Shown here in pieces: positions 56,362-64,000 of a stretch of 64,000 nucleotides of DNA (position 1 is the first letter of the stretch; the number at the start of each line of letters is the position of its first letter). The position numbers and the translations under genes were made by a program. The notes beneath the pieces were generated by a model. That model was not told where the DNA came from and did no database searches. It worked only from the letters and a program-made list of their open reading frames with translations. Source of the stretch: Sulfuricella sp. (lineage in GTDB: Bacteria; Pseudomonadota; Gammaproteobacteria; Burkholderiales; Sulfuricellaceae). The stretch covers positions 1 to 64,000 of the forward strand of contig JBAZID010000005.1 of assembly GCA_041651995.1 (NCBI GenBank), written 5' to 3'.

Positions 56362-58224
56362 TCAGCCGCTTGTTTTGTCGTTGTTTCCACTTTTGGATAG
56401 TTCGGGAAACAGCGGGTCGAACTCCAGATGATTTGACACTTCGCCATCCTCGGGCTGTTTGGCTTGTTCCGGCTCCAGAACGAAATCGAGCGGCGCATCC
56501 AGCCTGGCTTCTTCTTCCTGCACTGCTGGAGCCTCAGCCGCCATTTCTGGCGCAGTAATTTCGCTTTCTTCGTGACTTGCAAAATACAGCGGGTTGTCCG
56601 CATCGAGCTGCCTGCCCAGCTTTTGCACCAGCACCCACAAGCTGCTGTCATCCATGGCCGACTGGCAGCGCAGCGCAAGCTGTTCGAATTCCGGCTTCAT
56701 GCCCTGGGAACTGTAAATCTCAAAAAGTTTTTTCCACAAGTGAACATCGTCCGGATGTTTGTCCAGATATTCCTGCAGCGACTCAATGGCGCGATTGGCC
56801 CAGCCATAGGCCAGGTAAAGATCCGCCTCATCCAGCACCGACTCGGCTTCGGTGAACGTGACCGACTCATCTTCCTTTTCGAAAATACTGGTGGGGTTTA
56901 AGAGAAAATCTTCTTCCAGCTCAGTTGCCGATGGTTTGATCTTACCTGCCCGATGCTCATCGGGCCGCGATGGTGCTGCCTTTACATATTGAGGCATCTC
57001 GCTGGGGGCAAACTCCTGCCCCAATTCAGCATCCAGCCACGCTTCGGCCTGGCGTCTGCGCCAGCGCCACCAGCCGGAAACAATAAACGCCACAATCAGC
57101 CCCACCCCTGCCATTCCGCGCAAAGAGGTATTTTCCCACCAGCTCTCCGGGCTGGCATTCGTGCTGGCGCTGGTCGAAACCACGTTCTGCACTGGAGGTG
57201 TGGCCAGCTTTTCGGTCAAAGACAAGCGGCTGTTGGTTTTCTCCAGTTCTTGCTGCATGTTTTGAAGCTGCTCTTCAAGCTGCATGATGCGATTTTTCAT
57301 GCTCAGCGCATTGGCCACCAGGTCATCGGCATCCAGCAGCAATTGTTTTTCGCGCAGTTGCTGCCGCTGCTCTTCAGTTATTTTCCCAATGGCGGACAAA
57401 TCAAGATCAGAGGTGGAAAGCTTGAGGCGGAAACCACCCTCTTGCATGGCGGGCGGATGCGCTTGCGATTGTGCGCCAATAAATTCAGCCGTTTTTTTAG
57501 CCGGGGCACGAACACGGCGCGGCTTGCTGGCCGCGTCTGCTGAAGGTGCTGGCGCGGATGCAAGCGGACGCAGTGCCGGAACCCGAATCACGCCACCTTC
57601 TGGCAATGGCTCATCAACAGGCACCCCAAGCAGCTCGGGATTGGCTTCACGTATGGCCCGCAGCAGATCGCGCTGCTTTCGCTTCTGCCGTGGATACAGG
57701 CTGCCGGCAATGGAGTGCAGCGTTTCACCGTGGCGCACAGCCCAGACTTGCTGATCCTGCGTATTCGAAACTCGCGTCCCGGGTGATGCTGTAGCTGGCT
57801 TTACCGCGGGAAAATGGCTCTGCGCATAGTCAACCGGGTCGAGCAGCAGGGTATATTCCCGGCTCAGGTGACCCTGGCCGCAACTTCCCTGCACCAGCAA
57901 ATGCAGAACCGGCTCATTGATTACCTGGGTTGAGTGGATTTTCAGCTCAAGCCGTCCGTTCGCGTCAACCAGTTCCAGATTTGCCTGGGTCAGGTAGGAA
58001 GCGTGTTCGCCCTGCCCCTTGGGGCGTGCAAGGGAGAAACACCGGCTGTCCAGCTCTTCATCGGAACCGGCCTTAAGTGGAATGGTAACGCGCAGGGGTT
58101 GGCCCAGAAAGGTATGCAGGCTTGCTTCGCCAAGCAGCATGGCAGAAGACGAAAGTGGAGCGGCGCAGGAAATGAATCCAGCCAGAATCAGCGACGCTTT
58201 CAAATGGTCTACCTGCCCGCTCAT
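56362..58224 (-). CDS. FimV/TspA-like peptidoglycan-binding membrane protein
   Basis: A 620-residue protein with a signal-like N-terminus (residues 8-28), a FimV N-terminal domain (GEASLHTFLGQPLRVTIPLK), a LysM-like segment (VWAVRHGETLHSIAGSLYP, near residue 163), a coiled coil (about 300-340), a membrane helix (MAGVGLIVAFIVSGWW) and a cytoplasmic acidic part with a tetratricopeptide-like C-terminal domain (LYLAYGWANRAIESLQEYLD). FimV proteins organise type IV pili and polar sites. The start at 58224 gives the best signal. No pilus genes adjoin it. Confidence 0.88.
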   Translation of the reverse strand: MSGQVDHLKASLILAGFISCAAPLSSSAMLLGEASLHTFLGQPLRVTIPLKAGSDEELDSRCFSLARPKGQGEHASYLTQANLELVDANGRLELKIHSTQVINEPVLHLLVQGSCGQGHLSREYTLLLDPVDYAQSHFPAVKPATASPGTRVSNTQDQQVWAVRHGETLHSIAGSLYPRQKRKQRDLLRAIREANPELLGVPVDEPLPEGGVIRVPALRPLASAPAPSADAASKPRRVRAPAKKTAEFIGAQSQAHPPAMQEGGFRLKLSTSDLDLSAIGKITEEQRQQLREKQLLLDADDLVANALSMKNRIMQLEEQLQNMQQELEKTNSRLSLTEKLATPPVQNVVSTSASTNASPESWWENTSLRGMAGVGLIVAFIVSGWWRWRRRQAEAWLDAELGQEFAPSEMPQYVKAAPSRPDEHRAGKIKPSATELEEDFLLNPTSIFEKEDESVTFTEAESVLDEADLYLAYGWANRAIESLQEYLDKHPDDVHLWKKLFEIYSSQGMKPEFEQLALRCQSAMDDSSLWVLVQKLGRQLDADNPLYFASHEESEITAPEMAAEAPAVQEEEARLDAPLDFVLEPEQAKQPEDGEVSNHLEFDPLFPELSKSGNNDKTSG

Positions 58225-58372
58225 CTGCCCAACCTTTAAAAACAAGGGAATGGCACGAAACCCGCACCAGCCGCCGAGTTTATAACAATCCACACTTTCC
58301 CATCAAGCCATTTAATGCAAACGGCTTATGCAATATAGCTTCGGGAAATGGGCATTGCTTCGTTCCAGCCAA

Positions 58373-58524
58373 GGCTAACGCGCCTGCGGCGCATAAGCCT
58401 GCTCTGAAACTCACAGGCCGCGCGCGTTCCGCTTGCGTTCGTTTTAGTTCCGGCTAACGCGCCTGCGGCGCATAAGCCTGCTCTGAAACTCACAGGCCGC
58501 GCGCGTTCCGCTTGCGTTCGTTTT
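58373..58524. repeat. 79-bp tandem duplication covering the typA 3' end
   Basis: Bases 58373-58445 and 58452-58524 are identical (73 bp) with a period of 79. The second copy contains the last codons of typA (ending [10 protein letters not shown]) and its TGA at 58490-58492. The first copy lies downstream as a non-coding duplicate. Confidence 0.95.
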
Positions 58525-60304
58525 CAGTAAGGAAGCGCTTGCGCAGGCGAATGGACTTGGGGGTCAGCTCAACCAGTTCATCGTCGGCGATGAATTCAAC
58601 CGCGGATTCCAGCGTCAGCTGGACCGGCGGGGTCAGGCGCACCGCTTCGTCAGTACCGGAAGAGCGTACGTTGGTGAGTTGCTTGCCCTTGATCGGGTTC
58701 ACCACCAAATCGTTGTCGCGACTGTGAATGCCGATAATCATGCCTTCATAGAGCTTGTCGCCTGGCGAAACGAACATGCGGCCGCGATCTTCCAGCTTCC
58801 ACAGGGCATAAGCCACCGCGTCGCCGTTGTCCTGCGAAATCAATACGCCATTGTGGCGCGCAGGAATGTCTGCCTTCATCGGCGCGTATTCGTCAAAAAC
58901 GTGGCTCATCACACCGGTACCGCGCGTCAGGGTCATGAATTCAGACTGGAAGCCGATCAGGCCGCGTGCCGGGATGCGGTAATCCAGGCGCACCCGGCCC
59001 TGGCCGTCAGGCAGCATGTCCTGCAAGTCGCCACGGCGGCGGCCCAGTTCTTCCATCACCGCACCCTGGTTGGCATCTTCCACATCGGCGGTCAGCATTT
59101 CGAAAGGCTCGCATTTCTCGCCATTAATGTCCTTGAGCAGCACGCGCGGACGCGATACCGATAGCTCGTAACCTTCGCGCCGCATGGTCTCCAGCAGAAT
59201 GGTCAGGTGCAACTCGCCCCGTCCGGCGACCACGAACACGTCTGCATCGCCAGTCTCGTCGACACGCAGGGCCACGTTGGTGAGCAGCTCCTTGTTCAGG
59301 CGCTCGCGAATCTGGCGGCTGGTCACGAATTTGCCTTCCTGACCGGCGAGAGGAGAGTTGTTGACCTGGAAATTCATGGTCAGAGTGGGCTCATCCACGG
59401 TCAGCATCGGCAAGGCTTCAGGCGCATCGATCGCAGTCAGGGTGACACCGATGCCGATTTCATCGACGCCATTGATCACCACGATATCACCCGCCTGAGC
59501 CTCATCCAGCTGTACCCGGGCCAGGCCGCTGAAACCCAGTACCTGATTCACTTTTGCGCGCACACCCTTGTCTTCCGGGCCGCGCAGCACCATGACTTCC
59601 TGACCGGGCTTCAGCCTGCCACGGGCGATACGGCCAATTCCGATACGACCCACGTAGCTGGAATAATCAAGGGCGGAAATTTGCAGTTGCAGCGGCAGGT
59701 CGGGATTGCCATCAGGAGCGGGAACATGTTTGAGAACCGCTTCGAACAACACGCGCATGTTGTCGCTAGGCGTGTTGTAATCCAGCGAGGCAAAGCCGTT
59801 CAGGGCCGAGGCGTAGACCACCGGAAAATCCAGTTGCTCTTCGGTTGCGCCGAGTTTGTCAAACAGGTCGAAGGTCTGGTTTACCACCCAGTCCGGCCGT
59901 GAGCCAGGACGGTCAATCTTGTTGATCACCACGATGGGCTTGAGGCCAAGCGCCAGGGCTTTCTTGGTCACGAAACGGGTTTGCGGCATCGGGCCTTCCA
60001 CTGCGTCGACCAGCAGCAGCACGCCGTCCACCATCGACAGTACGCGCTCCACCTCTCCGCCGAAGTCGGCATGGCCGGGGGTGTCCACGATATTGATGTG
60101 GTGTCCTTCAAACTCGATGGAGGTGTTTTTGGCCAGAATGGTGATGCCACGCTCTTTTTCCAGATCGTTGCTGTCCATCACTCGTTCAACCACGTGTTGG
60201 TGGGCGGCAAACGTGCCTGCCTGCTGCAAGAGTTTGTCCACCAGCGTGGTTTTGCCGTGGTCAACGTGGGCGATAATAGCGATATTACGAAGGGCGCGTG
60301 ACAT
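58490..60304 (-). CDS. typA: ribosome-associated GTPase TypA/BipA
   Basis: A 604-residue translational GTPase needed for ribosome assembly and stress or cold adaptation. The P-loop is [16 protein letters not shown] at residues 11-26, switch I is [13 protein letters not shown]3 is [15 protein letters not shown] and G4 is NKIDRPG. The C-terminal TypA-specific domain ends with a basic tail. The start at 60304 matches the family ([20 protein letters not shown]); the 55 upstream residues in the same frame are not conserved. Its final codons are duplicated just downstream. Confidence 0.97.
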   Translation of the reverse strand: MSRALRNIAIIAHVDHGKTTLVDKLLQQAGTFAAHQHVVERVMDSNDLEKERGITILAKNTSIEFEGHHINIVDTPGHADFGGEVERVLSMVDGVLLLVDAVEGPMPQTRFVTKKALALGLKPIVVINKIDRPGSRPDWVVNQTFDLFDKLGATEEQLDFPVVYASALNGFASLDYNTPSDNMRVLFEAVLKHVPAPDGNPDLPLQLQISALDYSSYVGRIGIGRIARGRLKPGQEVMVLRGPEDKGVRAKVNQVLGFSGLARVQLDEAQAGDIVVINGVDEIGIGVTLTAIDAPEALPMLTVDEPTLTMNFQVNNSPLAGQEGKFVTSRQIRERLNKELLTNVALRVDETGDADVFVVAGRGELHLTILLETMRREGYELSVSRPRVLLKDINGEKCEPFEMLTADVEDANQGAVMEELGRRRGDLQDMLPDGQGRVRLDYRIPARGLIGFQSEFMTLTRGTGVMSHVFDEYAPMKADIPARHNGVLISQDNGDAVAYALWKLEDRGRMFVSPGDKLYEGMIIGIHSRDNDLVVNPIKGKQLTNVRSSGTDEAVRLTPPVQLTLESAVEFIADDELVELTPKSIRLRKRFLTENERKRNARGL

Positions 60305-60657
60305 GAAAAATTTCCGGTGCGGTAAAAAGTGAGGCATTTTAGCATAACCATCTGGTAATTTTCTAAAATCCCCGTATAATGCGGCGGCTTGGTCGGGTAG
60401 ATTCCGTCCATTGAGTTCATCGATCTCTGGCCCCTTCTTTTTCAGACATTTCTGAAAATGTGATTGCACCCCGGTTAGCGACGATGTTTTTGCGCCGCGC
60501 GGTGTTATGCAGATGTTCCCCCGGAATTTCCGGCAAGTCTCGCCGTTCCCTGCCTGTGCGCCCCTTTATATAGCGTTTTGTCTGCGCCCCTTGGTTCTTG
60601 CTTGTTCTGCAAGGAAGAGGAAGTGTTGCCACGCGAATCTAAACTTAAGGAAATTCC
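60305..60657. other. divergent promoter region between typA and rhlE
   Basis: This 353-bp gap contains a TATAAT at 60375-60380 on the plus strand with only a poor -35 match (three of six), about 280 bp before rhlE. That would give a long 5' untranslated leader, as seen for some cold-regulated helicase genes. No small gene or recognised riboswitch is apparent. Confidence 0.45.
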
Positions 60658-61974
60658 GTGTCTTTCGAAAATCTCAAACTGCATCCCTCCATTCTTCAAG
60701 CCATTGTTGACAGTGGCTACACCACGCCGACACCGATTCAGGCCGAAGCCATTCCTGAAGTGCTGGCCGGACGCGACATCATGGCCTCGGCACAAACCGG
60801 CACCGGCAAGACCGCAGCTTTCATGCTGCCCGCCATCCACCGTCTCTCCACCCCCTCTGCCGTCAAAAGCAAAGGTCCTCGCGTCCTGGTATTGACGCCA
60901 ACCCGTGAACTGGCAACCCAGGTAAACGACGCTGCGCGCAAATATGGCAAGCACCTTCGCCTTAACACCGTGAGCATCCTCGGCGGCATGCCTTACCCGC
61001 TGCAAAACAAGCTGCTGTCAGGCTATGTGGATATTCTGGTTGCGACTCCAGGCCGCCTGATCGATCACATCGACCGCGGCCGCATCGACTTTTCCCGTCT
61101 GGAAATGCTGATTCTGGATGAAGCCGACCGCATGCTGGATATGGGCTTTATTGAGGATGTGGAGAAAATTGCCAGCGCCACTCCAGCCAGCCGCCAGACC
61201 CTGCTCTTTTCCGCCACGCTCGACGGCAATATTGGCAAACTGGCCACGCGCTTGCTGAAAGATCCGAAACGCATTCAGGTCGCCGCACAGCAGGACCGCC
61301 ACGAGAACATCGAGCAACGCCTGCATTTTGTAGACGATATGGCGCACAAAAATCTTCTGCTGCAGCACATGCTCACCGACATCGACCTGAAGCAGGCCAT
61401 CGTTTTTACCGCCACCAAGCGTGATGCCGACATGCTGGCCGAGGATCTGTTTGCCCAGGGCCATGCTGCTGCCGCTCTGCATGGCGACATGAACCAGGGC
61501 GCACGCAACCGCACCCTGACCAAATTGCGTCGCGGCGGCTTGCGCGTCCTGGTGGCCACGGATGTAGCAGCACGCGGAATTGACGTTGCCGGCATCAGCC
61601 ATGTAATCAACTTCGATCTGCCCAAGTTTGCCGAAGACTACGTACACCGTATCGGTCGTACTGGCCGTGCAGGGGCTTCCGGCATTGCCGTTTCCTTCGC
61701 ATCCTACCGGGACATGCAGCTTCTGCAGCGGATTGAACGTTTCACCGGCCAAGCTATTGCGCCGCATACCATTGCAGGCCTCGAACCCAAGCGTGTGCCG
61801 CGTCCAAGCGCTCCCCGCTCCGGCCAGGATCGCAAGTTCTCTGGCAAACCAGGACCAGGCGGCAACCGCAGCGCCTCAGGCCAGCCACGCCGCGAAGGCG
61901 GTTTTGCCCGTAGCGGTGAAAAGCGTCCCAATAGCGGTGGCTTCACCCATCACAGCGGACGCCGTCACGGTTAA
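60658..61974 (+). CDS. rhlE: DEAD-box RNA helicase, RhlE type
   Basis: A 438-residue ATP-dependent RNA helicase. In order: Q motif TPTPIQAEAIP, Walker A AQTGTGKTAAF, PTRELATQ, TPGRLIDH, DEAD in LILDEADRMLDMGF, SATLDGNI, VATDVAARGIDVAG and HRIGRTGRAG. A basic Gly/Ser/Arg-rich tail of about 60 residues follows, as in RhlE. The start is a GTG at 60658 with AAGGA upstream. Role: RNA remodelling in ribosome assembly or cold growth. Adjacent TypA has related roles. Confidence 0.95.
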   Translation: MSFENLKLHPSILQAIVDSGYTTPTPIQAEAIPEVLAGRDIMASAQTGTGKTAAFMLPAIHRLSTPSAVKSKGPRVLVLTPTRELATQVNDAARKYGKHLRLNTVSILGGMPYPLQNKLLSGYVDILVATPGRLIDHIDRGRIDFSRLEMLILDEADRMLDMGFIEDVEKIASATPASRQTLLFSATLDGNIGKLATRLLKDPKRIQVAAQQDRHENIEQRLHFVDDMAHKNLLLQHMLTDIDLKQAIVFTATKRDADMLAEDLFAQGHAAAALHGDMNQGARNRTLTKLRRGGLRVLVATDVAARGIDVAGISHVINFDLPKFAEDYVHRIGRTGRAGASGIAVSFASYRDMQLLQRIERFTGQAIAPHTIAGLEPKRVPRPSAPRSGQDRKFSGKPGPGGNRSASGQPRREGGFARSGEKRPNSGGFTHHSGRRHG

Positions 61975-61992
61975 TCTGCTTTAGCAAACAAC

Positions 61993-62015
61993 AAAAAAGC
62001 CGGATAAATCCGGCT
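61993..62015 (-). terminator. rho-independent terminator for the asparagine-synthetase-like gene
   Basis: On the minus strand AGCCGGAT/ATCCGGCT forms an 8-bp stem with a two-base loop (62015-61998), followed by TTTTTTG. The gene it would serve ends 155 bp upstream at 62170. Confidence 0.8.
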
Positions 62016-62025
62016 CAGGCTGCTG

Positions 62026-62065
62026 ACAAACCCCGTCTTTCCCCGAAGGCGGGGTTTGTTATTTT
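62026..62065 (+). terminator. rho-independent terminator after rhlE
   Basis: ACAAACCCCGTCTT (62026-62039) pairs with AAGGCGGGGTTTGT (62046-62059), with one G-U pair, and is followed by TATTTT. It lies 51 bp past the rhlE stop. Confidence 0.85.
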
Positions 62066-62169
62066 GTGGCATTGCTCGGCGGGGGAGGATGACTGCTAGG
62101 ACATGGAGTTGCTGGTCATCGGCGGCCAGGTGGCGATGCTGAGGCAGAATAACGATTATGGCCGTAAGT

Positions 62170-64000
62170 TCATTTGCGCGATGATCCGGTGGCGGGCGCC
62201 TGCCGCTGCCTGAACCATTGTTCCAGCATCATCAGCACCCAAACCATGGTGCCGTGATAGCCGGCATGCTCGTCCAGATGATGCCCGAGTAGCTTGTCGA
62301 TAAAATCCGCGCGGATGATGTGGCGCGATTTCAGATCGCTCAGACTGTCGGCGGCCAGGGCCTGCAACGGCTTGTGATTCTGAAGCCAGACACCGAAAGG
62401 CAGGCCGAAACCGTGTTTTTGCTTGGTAATGATCTCGTCCGGCAAAGTGCCCCGTAGCGCCTCCTTAAAGAAATAGCGCAGCTTCGTTCCCTTGAGCTTG
62501 AGCTCCGGCGCCAGCCGTGCGGAAAAGGCCACCATTTCGTCGTTAAGAAATGGGAAAGCCACCTCCATCCCAGCCAGTTCACATGCTTTTGCGACCTTGG
62601 GCAAATCGTTATCGGCAAGAGTGAATTTCAGATCAAGCGCAAGCATTTTGTTGATCAGACTTTCCGCATGGGCCTGGCGATAGGTTTCATTCAAGCACGA
62701 GAGAGGTTGTCCGATATCGGTAGTCGCCAAAAATTCCCGGGTGAATACCTGCTCATGACCATAGCGCTCCAGCAGGTTATAGGTTTCAAGCCGTGCCGGC
62801 ATCGGCACCGAGGCCTGGTCGATGTAACTGCGGGCCTTGCGCAACAGTGGAATATTCTGGCCAGCGGGCATGTTGAAAACGATGGGCTCGAGGATACTTC
62901 TGCGCAATGCTGAAGGGATGCGTTCGTAAAGGGAAAAGATCGTTTGCTTTGCATAGCGCTCGTTGCCGCCGAACAGTTCGTCCCCCCCGTCTCCGCCCAG
63001 TATCCTGCTCAAGCCGTCCGCCTTTGCCATGCGTGCGCAATAAAATGCTGGCACGGCAGAAGCATTGCCGAAAGGCTGGTCAAAAACCGCCGCGATCTGC
63101 GGAATGGCCGCCACCACATCGTCCGGGGTCACATAATACTCGTGATGCTGGGTAGAGAAATGCCGTGACGCGATGCGGGCATATTCCATCTCATCATAGC
63201 CATCGGCTTCGAAGCCGATGGAGTAGGTCCGCGCAGGCCGCCCACCCGCCGCCCCCAAAATCCCCGCGATCGTGGAGCTATCCGTCCCGCCGCTGAGGAA
63301 CGCGCCTGTCTCCTGATCACCACAGGCTTCGTGTACGCTTGAGTGCAATAGCCGCAGAAACTCCTGCTTGAGGGCAGCGAAAGGCAGTTTTTCCTGCTCC
63401 AGGAACTGCATTTCCCAGTATTTCCGGGTTTCCGCCTTCCCTTTTCCGAAGACGAGATACTCGCCCGGCAGAAGGCGCTGCTGGCCCTTGTAGATCGTGC
63501 CGGGCCCCTGAATCATGTGGAAAAAGACGTAGTTATAAAGCGCCTGCGGATCGATTTCCGGCCTTGCCAGCGGGTGTAGAACCAGTGCATCCGCGGACGA
63601 ACCGAATACCAGGCCTGCGCCGGAAATCTGGTAGGAAAGCGGCTGAATACCCATGCGGTCGATCGCCAGAACGGCCTCGCCGGCATCCTCATTCAGGATG
63701 CAAAGAGAAAATGCGCCCGACAGGTCCGCAAAAATCCGCTCTCCCTTTTCCAGCCAGCCATCAGCCAGGGTTTTTGCAAAGCCCTCTGTCTGCGCCAGAT
63801 GGGCCAGACGCGCATCCTTGAATCTGACCTGGCCCCATACTGCGGCCAAGAGGCCTTCCCTCTGGTAAACATGCGCGCTCTCGCTATTGGCGACAACCGC
63901 CAGTGCGCTCTCCGCACCCGCCCGCACCTGTATGCCGCTGGCGTCGAAACGGGCCAGCGCTCCGGCCATTCTTTCGACTAACTGCAGGTTATCGGCTGCT
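62170..64000 (-). CDS. glutamine-dependent asparagine synthetase-like protein, N-terminus beyond the window
   Basis: The frame is open to the right edge, so the true start with the catalytic Cys2 of the glutaminase domain lies outside; about 609 residues are visible. The glutaminase (class II amidotransferase) part includes ADLSGAFSLCILNEDAGEAV and FGSSADALVLHP. The synthetase part has the ATP pyrophosphatase motif FLSGGTDSSTIAG, ILGGDGGDELFGGNERY and KQKHGFGLPFGVWL. AsnB-family proteins either make asparagine or, in polysaccharide/exosortase loci, modify other substrates; neighbours beyond the edge would decide. Confidence 0.9.
   Translation of the reverse strand, partial: AADNLQLVERMAGALARFDASGIQVRAGAESALAVVANSESAHVYQREGLLAAVWGQVRFKDARLAHLAQTEGFAKTLADGWLEKGERIFADLSGAFSLCILNEDAGEAVLAIDRMGIQPLSYQISGAGLVFGSSADALVLHPLARPEIDPQALYNYVFFHMIQGPGTIYKGQQRLLPGEYLVFGKGKAETRKYWEMQFLEQEKLPFAALKQEFLRLLHSSVHEACGDQETGAFLSGGTDSSTIAGILGAAGGRPARTYSIGFEADGYDEMEYARIASRHFSTQHHEYYVTPDDVVAAIPQIAAVFDQPFGNASAVPAFYCARMAKADGLSRILGGDGGDELFGGNERYAKQTIFSLYERIPSALRRSILEPIVFNMPAGQNIPLLRKARSYIDQASVPMPARLETYNLLERYGHEQVFTREFLATTDIGQPLSCLNETYRQAHAESLINKMLALDLKFTLADNDLPKVAKACELAGMEVAFPFLNDEMVAFSARLAPELKLKGTKLRYFFKEALRGTLPDEIITKQKHGFGLPFGVWLQNHKPLQALAADSLSDLKSRHIIRADFIDKLLGHHLDEHAGYHGTMVWVLMMLEQWFRQRQAPATGSSRK

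Overview
This 64 kb window looks like chromosome from a motile, nitrate-respiring betaproteobacterium. The aceE-aceF-lpdA arrangement with a lipoyl domain on LpdA, the narXL-narK1-narK2-narGHJI cluster, the six-gene rnf/rsx operon followed by nth, and the fliC-flaG-fliD-fliS-fliT run all fit Betaproteobacteria. A cysteine-less DsrC-family protein and a cbbY-type phosphatase hint at a sulfur-oxidising, possibly autotrophic relative (Sulfuricella/Thiobacillus/Gallionella-like). The taxonomic placement is inference. No tRNA, rRNA or CRISPR array was found. Almost all DNA is coding, so most novelty lies in small genes, odd protein variants and repeats.

Layout. 1-1.8 kb: IS256-family transposase cut by the left edge, then a HipB-type antitoxin whose hipA toxin partner survives only as a stub, then a nested palindrome. 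1.7-14 kb: housekeeping genes (EF-G-like GTPase, acyl-CoA hydrolase/transferase-GNAT fusion, uvrB, aspartate aminotransferase, alpha/beta hydrolase, pyrD, ald, rmuC). 13.9-18.5 kb: flagellar filament block on the minus strand, with sigma28-type promoters before fliC and fliD. 18.5-20.9 kb: a tightly overlapping trio FIST-DUF1841-DUF3025. 21.1-27.6 kb: nth and rsxABCDGE (Rnf), with an unidentified 140-residue protein upstream. 27.7-31.9 kb: dksA, a cbbY-like phosphatase, prfC and an HPP-CBS membrane protein. 32.0-46.0 kb: nitrate respiration, comprising sensor NarX and regulator NarL, two NarK-type transporters, a 68-residue membrane protein, NarGHJI, and, past a strong terminator, a membrane-anchored monohaem cytochrome c and the DsrC-like protein. 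46.1-53.7 kb: pyruvate dehydrogenase complex with a chemoreceptor gene between aceF and lpdA. 53.8-64 kb: M17 aminopeptidase, moaA, a FimV-like protein, typA, rhlE, and an asparagine-synthetase-like gene cut by the right edge.

Functional links. MoaA feeds the molybdenum cofactor of NarG. NarXL probably controls the adjacent nar genes. Pyruvate dehydrogenase supplies NADH for nitrate respiration, and Rnf couples NADH and low-potential ferredoxin pools to the membrane gradient.

Most noteworthy observations: (i) a DsrC-family protein with neither redox cysteine beside a cytochrome c at the end of a nar locus; (ii) a NarK2 with a predicted periplasmic insertion of about 119 residues built from three related repeats; (iii) a decayed hipBA pair with twin palindromic operators 50 bp apart; (iv) a 79-bp tandem duplication of the 3' end of typA; (v) several families of dispersed palindromes, one of which has become part of the AceF linker coding sequence.
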